A stretch of 64,000 bases of DNA from Mycobacterium sp. E1214. Its GTDB lineage: Bacteria; Actinomycetota; Actinomycetes; Mycobacteriales; Mycobacteriaceae. Within the stretch, counting starts at the first letter, position 1. Every line of letters begins with the position of its first letter. The position numbers and the translations under genes were made by a program. Of the stretch, positions 57,378-64,000 are shown piece after piece. The notes under the pieces were generated by a model. The model was given only the letters and a program-made list of their open reading frames with translations, was not told where the DNA came from and ran no database searches. The stretch covers positions 1 to 64,000 of the forward strand of contig NZ_LZJC01000093.1 of NCBI RefSeq assembly GCF_001666755.1, given 5' to 3'.

Positions 57378-58735
57378 GCGGTGCCGGCGCGACCGTCCTG
57401 GTCGCGCACGGCCTCGGCGGCTCGGGTGACCTTCCGGTGCCCTACGCCTACGCGATGGTCGGCGCGGCGTGGGCGTTGACGTTCACCTTCGCCCTGGTGG
57501 CCTTCGCGTGGAAACGGCCAAGGTTCGATCCCGCGAAGCCGGGGCGGGAGCTGCCGGCGCTGACGCGGGTGGTCGACGCCCCGGCGACCCGCTGGACCGC
57601 CGCCGGACTGGCGCTGCTGGTGGCCGGCTGGGCGGTGGCCGCCGGGGTGTGGGGCCCCGACTCGGAGGCCAACGCCCTGCTCGGCGTGTTCTACGTGCTG
57701 CTGTGGGTCGGGTTGGTGGCGCTGTCGCTGGTGGCGGGCCCGGTTTGGCGGGTGATCTCCCCGATTCGCACGGTGTATGTGCTGCTGCGCCGCGCCGTCG
57801 GCGAGCGGCTGGGCCGGCCGCGGCTCGGCTATCCCGAGGCCTGGGGTTACCGGCCGGCCGCGCTAGGTCTGTTCGCGTTCGTGTGGATGGAGTTGGCCAG
57901 CCCCAACTCGGCGTCGCTGCCCTGGGTCCGCGGCTGGCTGTTGGTCTACGCGCTGGCGATGTTGGTCGGGGCCTGGCTGTGCGGGCAGCGCTGGCTGGCG
58001 CGGGCCGACCCGTTCGGCGTCTACAGCGTCGCGGTGTCGCGGCTTTCGGCGTTTCGCCGCAACCGGGAGACCGGGATGATCGCCTTGGGCAATCCGCTCG
58101 ACCACCTGCCGTCGCTGCCGGTCCGGCCCGGCGTCGTGGTGCTGCTGGCGGTGTTGCTGGGCTCCACCGCGTTCGACAGTTTCTCCTCCTCGCCGACCTG
58201 GCGGGGCTTCGCCGACGGGGCCGGGCGGGGCCTGGGCATGCCGCCCGCCGTGGCGTCGTCGGTGCTGCGGACGGTCGGCCTGCTCGTGTTCGTCGCGGTC
58301 GTCGCCCTCACCTTCTCGGGCGCGGCCCGGGCGACCGGCGGCGTCGACCGCGCGCAGCGCCGCGCGCTGCCCGGGGAGATGGCGCATTCGCTGATCCCGA
58401 TCGTGGTGGGCTACATCTTCGCCCACTACCTGTCCTACCTGGTCGAGCGCGGTCAGCAGGCCGTGATCGCGCTCGCCGACCCGTTCGGCCGCGGCTGGAA
58501 CGTGTTGGGGCTGGCGCACTCCCACGTGGCCTACGTGCTCTCGCTGCACCCGCCGGTGCTGGCCGCCGTCAAGGTGACCTGCGTGGTCACCGGGCACATC
58601 GTGGCCGTGATCGCGGCGCACGACAAGGCGTTGCGGCTGCTCCCCAAGGGCCACCAGCTGACCGGGCAGCTCACCATGATGCTGGTCATGGTCGCCTACA
58701 CCTTCACCGGCCTGTACCTGTTGTTCGGCGGCTAA
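57374..58735 (+). CDS. Polytopic membrane protein of the lipoprotein operon
   Basis: A 453-residue membrane protein with about ten helices. The start TVLVAHGLGGSGDLPVPYAY is a conserved exterior segment, and His residues lie in the C-terminal helices: H351 (FAHYLSYLVE), H382 and H384 (AHSHVAYVLSLH), H408 (TGHIVAV) and H416 (AAHDKAL). Related actinobacterial proteins are, as I recall, sometimes annotated after an organophosphate (fenitrothion) hydrolase subunit, but I cannot verify this. A catalytic or transport role with the 612-residue partner and the lipoprotein is inferred from the operon. GTG start at 57374. Confidence 0.75.
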   Translation: MSGAGATVLVAHGLGGSGDLPVPYAYAMVGAAWALTFTFALVAFAWKRPRFDPAKPGRELPALTRVVDAPATRWTAAGLALLVAGWAVAAGVWGPDSEANALLGVFYVLLWVGLVALSLVAGPVWRVISPIRTVYVLLRRAVGERLGRPRLGYPEAWGYRPAALGLFAFVWMELASPNSASLPWVRGWLLVYALAMLVGAWLCGQRWLARADPFGVYSVAVSRLSAFRRNRETGMIALGNPLDHLPSLPVRPGVVVLLAVLLGSTAFDSFSSSPTWRGFADGAGRGLGMPPAVASSVLRTVGLLVFVAVVALTFSGAARATGGVDRAQRRALPGEMAHSLIPIVVGYIFAHYLSYLVERGQQAVIALADPFGRGWNVLGLAHSHVAYVLSLHPPVLAAVKVTCVVTGHIVAVIAAHDKALRLLPKGHQLTGQLTMMLVMVAYTFTGLYLLFGG

Positions 58736-59244
58736 CCGATCAGATAGTCGACTTTCGCGTCGCCGTCCCACCGGCGCAGCGCGGCGAAGGTGCCCTCGAA
58801 CGCCGGCGGGGTCCCCGCGACACCCGCCGCGGCGCTCAGCGTGGGACCGGCGACCCGACGCGCGAGCGTGACGTGCGGCGTCCACTGGTCCGGCAGGGTG
58901 TTGGGGGCCGGCGCGGATTCCAGGTGGGGGCCCGATAGACCGTGCGCCGCGACGTGCAGGGCGAGCAGGTCGGCGCTCGGCACGATCAGCCGGGCCAGGA
59001 TGGCGTGCGAGCGCCCGAGCAGCACCGGCGCCCCGACGGTGCAGCGCAGCGGGAGTCGTCCGGTCAGCGGCCGCAGCGCGGCGTCCGCCGCCGCGCCGAT
59101 GCGCTCGGCCACCACCAGCGTCACGTGCGGGCGGCCGGCCGGTGTCTGGCTGACGACGTCGGGCGCGTCGTCGAGCGCCTCCCACACGCCCCGGATCGTC
59201 GCCTCGGTATCGGGGTCGAAGAGCAGCTCGATCGAGTGCACCAT
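58732..59244 (-). CDS. 2H phosphoesterase / LigT-like protein (Rv1571 type)
   Basis: A 170-residue protein with two HxT motifs, PHVTLVV (H40) and TPHVTLAR (H124), the mark of the 2H superfamily, which opens or forms cyclic phosphates in RNA or nucleotides. The substrate is unknown. It directly adjoins bioD (no bases between stop and start) and ends inside the last codons of the convergent membrane gene. It matches Rv1571 (169 residues). Confidence 0.85.
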   Translation of the reverse strand: MVHSIELLFDPDTEATIRGVWEALDDAPDVVSQTPAGRPHVTLVVAERIGAAADAALRPLTGRLPLRCTVGAPVLLGRSHAILARLIVPSADLLALHVAAHGLSGPHLESAPAPNTLPDQWTPHVTLARRVAGPTLSAAAGVAGTPPAFEGTFAALRRWDGDAKVDYLIG

Positions 59245-59925
59245 TCAGGCGACCAGGCTCGCGACCCAGGCGGGGTCGAAGGCGGCGGCGGCCACCTCGG
59301 CGTCCGCGGCGGCGTCCAGCGAGCCGGCGCCCGCGGGCAGCGCGGCCCGCAACGCGGCCAGCCGGGCCAGCGCCGGGCGATTCGACGTCTCGGCGGGCCC
59401 GGGCGCCGCCGGCCAGCTTCCGATGACCAGCCCGGCGCACGCAACACCGCGCGCGGCAAGGGCCTCCAGCGTCAGCGCGGTGTGGTTGAGGGTGCCCAAC
59501 CCGGGGCCGGCCACCACCACGGCGGCGGCGGCCAGCTCGGCGGCGAGGTCGCGCAGTGTGACGCCGGCGGCCGCGAGCTCGACCAGCAACCCGCCGGCAC
59601 CCTCGACCAGCGTCAGCCGGCCCGGCCGGTCCAGCTCGCGGATCAGGCGCAGCAGCTGCTCGCCGGTGGGCAGCGCCGCCCCGGCGCGCTCGGCCGCGGC
59701 GGCCGGAGCGAGCGGCTGTGGGTAGCGGGCCAACCCGGCCAGCGCGGTCACCCCGGACAGGCGGGCCACCTCGGCGAGGTCGTCGTCGCCGTCGGCGGTG
59801 CCGGTCTGCACCGGCTTGCACACCGCCACGTCCAGCCCGGCCAGCCGGGCGTGACAGGCCAGCGCCGCGGTGGCGACCGTCTTACCCACCCCGGTGCCGG
59901 TGCCGGTGACGGCCACGACGGTCAA
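59245..59925 (-). CDS. bioD: Dethiobiotin synthetase
   Basis: BioD forms the ureido ring of dethiobiotin with CO2 and ATP. The 226 residues equal Mtb. The P-loop is [10 protein letters not shown], with CKPVQTG and [11 protein letters not shown] following. The start is a TTG at 59925, nine bases after the bioF stop; no ATG or GTG gives the full N-terminus. The order bioA-bioF-bioD is the usual mycobacterial one. Confidence 0.95.
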   Translation of the reverse strand: MTVVAVTGTGTGVGKTVATAALACHARLAGLDVAVCKPVQTGTADGDDDLAEVARLSGVTALAGLARYPQPLAPAAAAERAGAALPTGEQLLRLIRELDRPGRLTLVEGAGGLLVELAAAGVTLRDLAAELAAAAVVVAGPGLGTLNHTALTLEALAARGVACAGLVIGSWPAAPGPAETSNRPALARLAALRAALPAGAGSLDAAADAEVAAAAFDPAWVASLVA

Positions 59926-59934
59926 CGGCGCGGC

Positions 59935-61098
59935 CTAACCGAGGCCGCCGAGCACGCCGGTCAGCACCCGGCGCGCGAGGTCGAGGTCGTCGGCGTCCAG
60001 CGAGGCGCGCGCGGTCAACCGCAACCGCGACGTCCCCGCGGGCACCGACGGCGGGCGGAAACACCCCACCTTCACCCCGGCCCGCAGGCAGGCGGCGGCC
60101 GCGGCCACCGCCAGGTCCGGGTCGCCGAGGACCACCGACACCACCGCGGACTGTGGGGCCTCCGACGCGGGGACACCGCAGATCTCGGCCAGCGTGCGCG
60201 CGTGGCTCAGCACCGCCTCGGCCCGCCAGGGCTCGGACCGCAGCACGGCCAGCGCGGCCCCCGCGGCGCCGACGGACGCCGGCGCCAGGCCGGTGTCGAA
60301 GATGAACGTCCGCGCCGCGTCGATCAGGTGGGCCCGCACGGGCGCGGGTCCCAGCACGGCCCCGCCCTGGCTGCCCAGCGCCTTGGACAGGGTGGTGGTC
60401 ATGACGATGTCGGGCGCACCGGCCAGCCCGACCTCGTGCAGCAGGCCGCGGCCGCCGCCGCGCACGCCCAGGCCGTGGGCCTCGTCGACGAGCAGCAGCG
60501 CGCGGTGCCGGCGGCACACCTCGTGCAAGGCGAGCAGCGGGGCCAGGGCGCCGTCGGTGCTGAACACCGATTCGGTGATGACGACGGCGCGCTCTTCGGT
60601 GCGCGACCGCAGGGCGGCCTCGACGGCGTCGACGTCGCGGTGCGGGGTCACCACCACCCGCGCGCGGGACAGCCGGCAGGCGTCCACCAGCGACGCGTGC
60701 GCGTAGGCGTCCGACACCAGCAACGCGTCGCGGCCCGACAGGCCGACCACGGCGCCCAGGTTGGCCGCGTACCCCGACGAGAACAGCAGGCCGGCCTCCG
60801 CGCCGGCGAAGCCGGCGAGCTCGGCCTCGAATTGCTGGTGCAGCTCGGTGTCGCCGGTGACCAGCCGGGACCCGGTGGCGCCCGCACCCCACATGCGCAG
60901 AGCCGCGACCCCGCCCTCGATCACATCGGGATGTTGCGACAGGCCCAGGTAGTCGTTGGAGGCCAGGTCCAGCTCGGTGCCCACGGGCGGCCGCGGCCGC
61001 AGCGAGCGGCGCAGCCCGGCCTCGCGGCGCTGCAGCTCCACCGCCTCCAGCCACGCCAGCGGCGAGGCGTCGCTGGGTGCGTGCCGCCGGGCGTTCAT
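59935..61098 (-). CDS. bioF: 8-amino-7-oxononanoate synthase
   Basis: BioF joins pimeloyl-thioester and alanine. The 387-residue PLP enzyme has the Lys in TTTLSKALGSQGGAVLG, substrate region ASNDYLGLSQHPDV and GATGSRLVTG, and the conserved DEAHGLGVRG. The ATG at 61098 lies 4 nt after the bioA stop. It corresponds to BioF1 of Mtb. Confidence 0.96.
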   Translation of the reverse strand: MNARRHAPSDASPLAWLEAVELQRREAGLRRSLRPRPPVGTELDLASNDYLGLSQHPDVIEGGVAALRMWGAGATGSRLVTGDTELHQQFEAELAGFAGAEAGLLFSSGYAANLGAVVGLSGRDALLVSDAYAHASLVDACRLSRARVVVTPHRDVDAVEAALRSRTEERAVVITESVFSTDGALAPLLALHEVCRRHRALLLVDEAHGLGVRGGGRGLLHEVGLAGAPDIVMTTTLSKALGSQGGAVLGPAPVRAHLIDAARTFIFDTGLAPASVGAAGAALAVLRSEPWRAEAVLSHARTLAEICGVPASEAPQSAVVSVVLGDPDLAVAAAAACLRAGVKVGCFRPPSVPAGTSRLRLTARASLDADDLDLARRVLTGVLGGLG

Positions 61099-61102
61099 GG
61101 AC

Positions 61103-62419
61103 CTAGAGCCTACGAGAGCCGACCAGGCGGGCGACGTCGACCATCGCCGAGGTGATCTGGTCGATCTCGGCGGGCTCGCAGACGTAGGGCGGCATGGCGT
61201 AGACGAGGTTGCGGAACGGGCGCAGCCAGACGCCGCGGTCCAACGCCGCCGGGGTGGCGACGGCCAGGTCGACGGGCCGGTCGCATTCGACGACGCCGAT
61301 GGCGCCACAGACCCGCACGTCGGCGACCCCGGGCAACGCCCGGGCCGGTGCCAGCCCGGCGGTCAGGCCGGCCGCGATGTCGGCGACGCGGGCCCGCCAG
61401 TCCTGGGCGAGCAGCAGCTCGACACTGGCCACCGAGACGGCGCAGGCCAGCGGGTTGGCCATGAACGTGGGCCCGTGCATGAGCGCCCCGGCCTCGCCGG
61501 TGCTGATGGTGTGGGCGATCTCGGCGGTGCACAGCGTGGCGGCCATGCTCAGGTAGCCGCCGGTGAGCGCCTTGCCCACGCACATGATGTCGGGGCTCAC
61601 CGCCGCGTGGTCGGCGGCGAACAGCTCGCCGGTGCGGCCGAAGCCGGTGGCGATCTCGTCGAACACCAGCAGGACGTCATGGCGCCGGCAGACGTCGCGC
61701 AGGTCGCGCAGGTACTGGGGATCGTGAAAGCGCATGCCGCCGGCGCCCTGGACCACCGGCTCGACGATGACGGCGGCCAGCTCGTCGGCGTGCTCGGCCA
61801 GCTGCGCCTCGAACGCCGCGCTGTAGGCGGGGTCGTGGTGTCGCGGCACCTGCGGGGCGAACAGCTGGCGGGCCAGGATGTCGGTCCACAGCGAGTGCAT
61901 GCCGCCGTCGGGGTCGCACACGCTCATCGGCGTGAAGGTGTCGCCGTGGTAGCCGCCGCGCCACGTCATCAGCCGGTGCTTGCCCGACCGGCCGCGGCTG
62001 CGCCAGTACTGCAGCGCCATCTTCACCGCGACCTCGACCGACACCGACCCGGAGTCGCTGAAGAACACCGTCTCCAACCCGGCCGGCGTGATCTGCACCA
62101 ACAGCTGCGCCAGCCGGGCCGCCGGTTCGTGGGTCAAGCCGCCGAACATGACGTGGTTCATCGCGGCGAGCTGGGCCGTCATCGCTGCGTCCAGCACCGG
62201 GTGGCCGTGGCCGTGGATCGCGGTCCACCAGGAGCTCATCGCGTCCAGCGCCTCGACCGGCCGCCCGTCGCGGATCAGCGTCAGCCAGGGGCCGTGGGCG
62301 GCGACGGCGACGACGGGCGCGACGGCCTCGGCGCCGATCGTGCTGTAGGGGTGCCACAGGTGCGCGGCGTCGATCGCGCTGATCTGCTCGGGCGTCAGCC
62401 CGGCCCTCGCCGCCGGCAT
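61103..62419 (-). CDS. bioA: Adenosylmethionine-8-amino-7-oxononanoate aminotransferase
   Basis: BioA makes DAPA from KAPA with SAM as amino donor. The 438-residue PLP enzyme has the PLP Lys in [27 protein letters not shown] and the phosphate-binding [15 protein letters not shown]. The ATG at 62419 gives [17 protein letters not shown]. It is the first gene of bioAFD with the 2H gene at the end. The bioF start is 4 nt after its stop. Confidence 0.96.
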   Translation of the reverse strand: MPAARAGLTPEQISAIDAAHLWHPYSTIGAEAVAPVVAVAAHGPWLTLIRDGRPVEALDAMSSWWTAIHGHGHPVLDAAMTAQLAAMNHVMFGGLTHEPAARLAQLLVQITPAGLETVFFSDSGSVSVEVAVKMALQYWRSRGRSGKHRLMTWRGGYHGDTFTPMSVCDPDGGMHSLWTDILARQLFAPQVPRHHDPAYSAAFEAQLAEHADELAAVIVEPVVQGAGGMRFHDPQYLRDLRDVCRRHDVLLVFDEIATGFGRTGELFAADHAAVSPDIMCVGKALTGGYLSMAATLCTAEIAHTISTGEAGALMHGPTFMANPLACAVSVASVELLLAQDWRARVADIAAGLTAGLAPARALPGVADVRVCGAIGVVECDRPVDLAVATPAALDRGVWLRPFRNLVYAMPPYVCEPAEIDQITSAMVDVARLVGSRRL

Positions 62420-62482
62420 AGTGATCGAGCGTAGGACAGCCGGAGTCGCGCGAACGCCGCCCATCGGGAAGCATGGAATCCC

Positions 62483-62935
62483 ATGGCCACGCCGCAGCAG
62501 CCCGACGACCCCGGCGCGAGGCCGCCGTCGAACGCCGTCAACGACGCCCCGGTGGCGGACTACGACGACGAAGCGCCGCGGGTACTGCGGGTGCGGCTGG
62601 TGCCCTGGGACGTCGTGTGCACGGTGGTGCTGTCCGCCCTGCTGGTGGTGCTGGCCACGGCGACGACCTGGCCGTCGCGGCTGTTCGGCTTCCTCGCCAA
62701 CGTCTGCGAGGGGGACACCTGCGGGCCCGTGCCGTTCGGGATCGACTACTACATCCACCCGGTGGTGTGGGGCGGCATCGGCGCGGCCATCGCGGCCGTG
62801 GTGGTGGGCCCGCTGGTGTCCATTCTGAAGGGTTGGTACATGTCGTTCTGGCCGGTGCTGGCCCTCGCGATCGTCATGGTGAGCTCGGTCGCCGGGGCCG
62901 TCCTGACGATATTCAGCGAACGTTACTGGGCCTGA
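62483..62935 (+). CDS. Small membrane protein (Rv1567c type)
   Basis: A 150-residue protein with a Pro/Asp-rich N-terminal tail and three helices (about 43-62, 92-115, 120-145). A pair of Cys sits in the exterior loop [20 protein letters not shown]. The function is unknown. Mtb Rv1567c is shorter (94 residues), so the N-terminal tail may be extra or the start further downstream. It is divergent from bioA. Confidence 0.75.
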   Translation: MATPQQPDDPGARPPSNAVNDAPVADYDDEAPRVLRVRLVPWDVVCTVVLSALLVVLATATTWPSRLFGFLANVCEGDTCGPVPFGIDYYIHPVVWGGIGAAIAAVVVGPLVSILKGWYMSFWPVLALAIVMVSSVAGAVLTIFSERYWA

Positions 62936-63267
62936 CCCGTTTCGTCGCCGACCGCCCGTCGAGCGGTTATGACCGCGTCCCGCTGAGACCGAAATCACAA
63001 CGCTGAGGCGGTGATTGACCGCGCCCGTCACCGTCCGGTCACGTTCCGACAAAAAATGCCCTTGGTCCCTGGCGGCTAACTCGGTCTGTTGTCAAAGTGG
63101 CAATTGTAACTGATGGGAATGAAGCGGCCACCCCGCGTCATTCACGTCCGCAAGCGTCACGACGGTGATCGGGCCCGGCGCAGGGGCCGGCGCCGGTCGT
63201 GAACCGGGGGCGGAGGCGCGAAGTCACCGCGCCGAAGCCCAACGAGCCCCGAGAGGCCTGAACGAAC
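62936..63267. other. Intergenic region upstream of ripD
   Basis: 332 bases without a supported gene. The first half has a less GC-rich stretch with TTGTCA at 63089-63094 followed by CAATTGTAAC, a plausible promoter area. The second half is GC-rich and able to fold. I see no ORF with coding signs. Confidence 0.5.
63215..63233 (+). promoter_or_regulatory. Hairpin in the ripD leader
   Basis: GGCGC-GAAGTCACC-GCGCC forms a perfect 5-bp stem with a 9-base loop, flanked by GTGAACCGGGGGCGG and CGAAGCCCAACGAGCCCC. It may be part of a structured leader. The phrases recall actinobacterial c-di-AMP (ydaO) leaders, but the order of conserved blocks does not fit, so no class is assigned. Confidence 0.3.
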
Positions 63268-64000
63268 ATGAAACGCATCTCCGCCTTCGCGATCGGCTTG
63301 GCCATCCTGGCGGGCCCGGTGGCCGCCCCGGTCATCGCGGCCGCCGACCCGGGTGCCCGATCCATGGACTACCAGCAGGCCACCGACGTGGTGATCGCGC
63401 GCGGCCTTTCGCAGCGCGGCGTGCCGTTCTCGTGGGCCGGCGGCGGGGTGAACGGCCCCAGCCGCGGCACCGGCACCGGGATCAACACGGTCGGCTTTGA
63501 CGCCTCGGGCCTGATGCAGTACGCCTACGCGGGCGCCGGCATCAAGCTGCCGCGGTCGTCGGGCGCGATCTACCGGGCCGGTCAGAAGATCCTCCCGCAG
63601 CAGGCGCACAAGGGTGACCTGATCTTCTACGGCCCCGACGGCACTCAGAGCGTCTCGATGTACCTCGGCAACAATCAGATGCTCGAGGTCGGCGACGTCG
63701 TCCAGGTGTCCCCGGTGCGTGCCGCCGGCATGACGCCGTATCTGGTGCGGGTGTTGGGCGCGCAGTCGGCGGCGGTGCCGCAGGCGCCCGCGCAGCAGAC
63801 GCCCGCCCAGCAGGTTCCGACGCAGCAGACGCCCGGCCAGCAGGTGCCCGCCCAGCAGGCCCCGCTGCAGCAGGCGCCGGTCCAGCAGGTCCCGACGCAG
63901 CAGTCCCCGCTGCAGCAGGCACCGGTCCAGCAGGTCCCGACGCAGCAGTCCCCGTTGCAGCAGGCACCGGTCCAGCAGGTCCCGACGCAGCAGGCCCCGC
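63268..64000 (+). CDS. ripD: NlpC/P60-fold protein RipD, non-catalytic, 3'-truncated
   Basis: The exported protein runs off the window. A signal peptide ends near A26 (VIAAADP). The NlpC/P60 domain covers about 35-155: GFDASGLMQYAYAGAG has Ala79 at the catalytic Cys position, and SVSMYLGNNQML has Ser128 where the His stands, so it cannot cleave peptidoglycan in the usual way. Mtb RipD shows the same Cys-to-Ala change and binds peptidoglycan. From about residue 172 the protein is built of 5-residue xPxQQ units that merge into 15-residue repeats. The ATG at 63268 follows GAACGAAC without a strong ribosome binding site. Confidence 0.92.
   Translation, partial: MKRISAFAIGLAILAGPVAAPVIAAADPGARSMDYQQATDVVIARGLSQRGVPFSWAGGGVNGPSRGTGTGINTVGFDASGLMQYAYAGAGIKLPRSSGAIYRAGQKILPQQAHKGDLIFYGPDGTQSVSMYLGNNQMLEVGDVVQVSPVRAAGMTPYLVRVLGAQSAAVPQAPAQQTPAQQVPTQQTPGQQVPAQQAPLQQAPVQQVPTQQSPLQQAPVQQVPTQQSPLQQAPVQQVPTQQAP
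63862..63996 (+). repeat. 45-bp tandem repeats inside ripD
   Basis: Three consecutive 45-bp units (63862-63906, 63907-63951, 63952-63996) encode PLQQAPVQQVPTQQS-type repeats with few base differences. The array begins after looser 15-bp xPxQQ units and probably continues past the window edge. Confidence 0.9.

Noticed and set aside
62936..63267. ydaO (c-di-AMP) riboswitch before ripD
   Set aside because: Short phrases such as GAACCGGGG and GGCTAACTCGG are similar, but their order is not that of the class. Only the hairpin is reported.

Overview
The window is high-GC actinobacterial chromosome. Protein after protein matches the Mycobacterium tuberculosis (Mtb) block from Rv1747 and Rv1631 down to Rv1566c in the same order, so I read it as a non-tuberculous Mycobacterium. 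The block that in M. tuberculosis holds the phiRv1 prophage and REP13E12 copies between bioB and Rv1571 is absent. Other genes stand there instead. Homolog names and lengths come from memory of the families; no search was run.

Layout. (1) 1-4.5 kb: the 3' part of an FHA/ABC exporter (Rv1747 type), a DUF402/FomD-like gene, then the rskA-sigK pair and a collapsed mpt83 remnant facing away from sigK. (2) 4.5-12 kb: coaE, rpsA, an inserted oxidative-stress pair (manganese catalase and hemerythrin, divergent, with a SigF-like promoter), and polA. (3) 12-17.8 kb: a DUF35/thiolase-like lipid-transfer pair, pdtaR, a tRNA-Leu(CAA), three small accessory genes, the membrane adenylate cyclase and a DUF308 protein. 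(4) 17.9-23.8 kb: cydABDC, cytochrome bd and its assembly ABC transporter. (5) 23.8-31.6 kb: a LysR/EamA divergent pair, a DUF2156 membrane protein, tesB, pyk, a DUF2752 protein and lgt. (6) 31.6-38.5 kb: trpEC(BA) with its small membrane protein, bcp and chaA. (7) 38.6-46.5 kb: a Ser/Thr kinase with an extracytoplasmic TPM domain, then the tightly overlapped hisDCBHA-impA-hisFI operon. (8) 46.6-54.7 kb: a deazaflavin-dependent reductase, nadABC under NrtR, a lipase, a DUF2567-type gene, bsaP and bioB. (9) 54.8-58.7 kb: an unfamiliar cluster of three membrane proteins and a cupredoxin-like lipoprotein. (10) 58.7-64 kb: a 2H phosphoesterase, bioD, bioF, bioA, a small membrane protein and the 5' part of ripD.

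Most genes serve core biosynthesis (Trp, His, NAD, biotin, CoA), replication and translation, in operons whose stop and start codons overlap by 4 nt. The accessory layer is more interesting: a decayed SigK target beside its sigma factor, a cAMP-receptor-like box upstream of a cyclase, a dyad in front of cydA, an NrtR operator wrapped around a consensus -10, and the 54.8-58.7 kb cluster. That cluster's 612-residue membrane protein carries a duplicated D-x2-WH-x3-G-x-D...P-x-H motif, and it is my best candidate for an undescribed system, probably handling a metal at the membrane.
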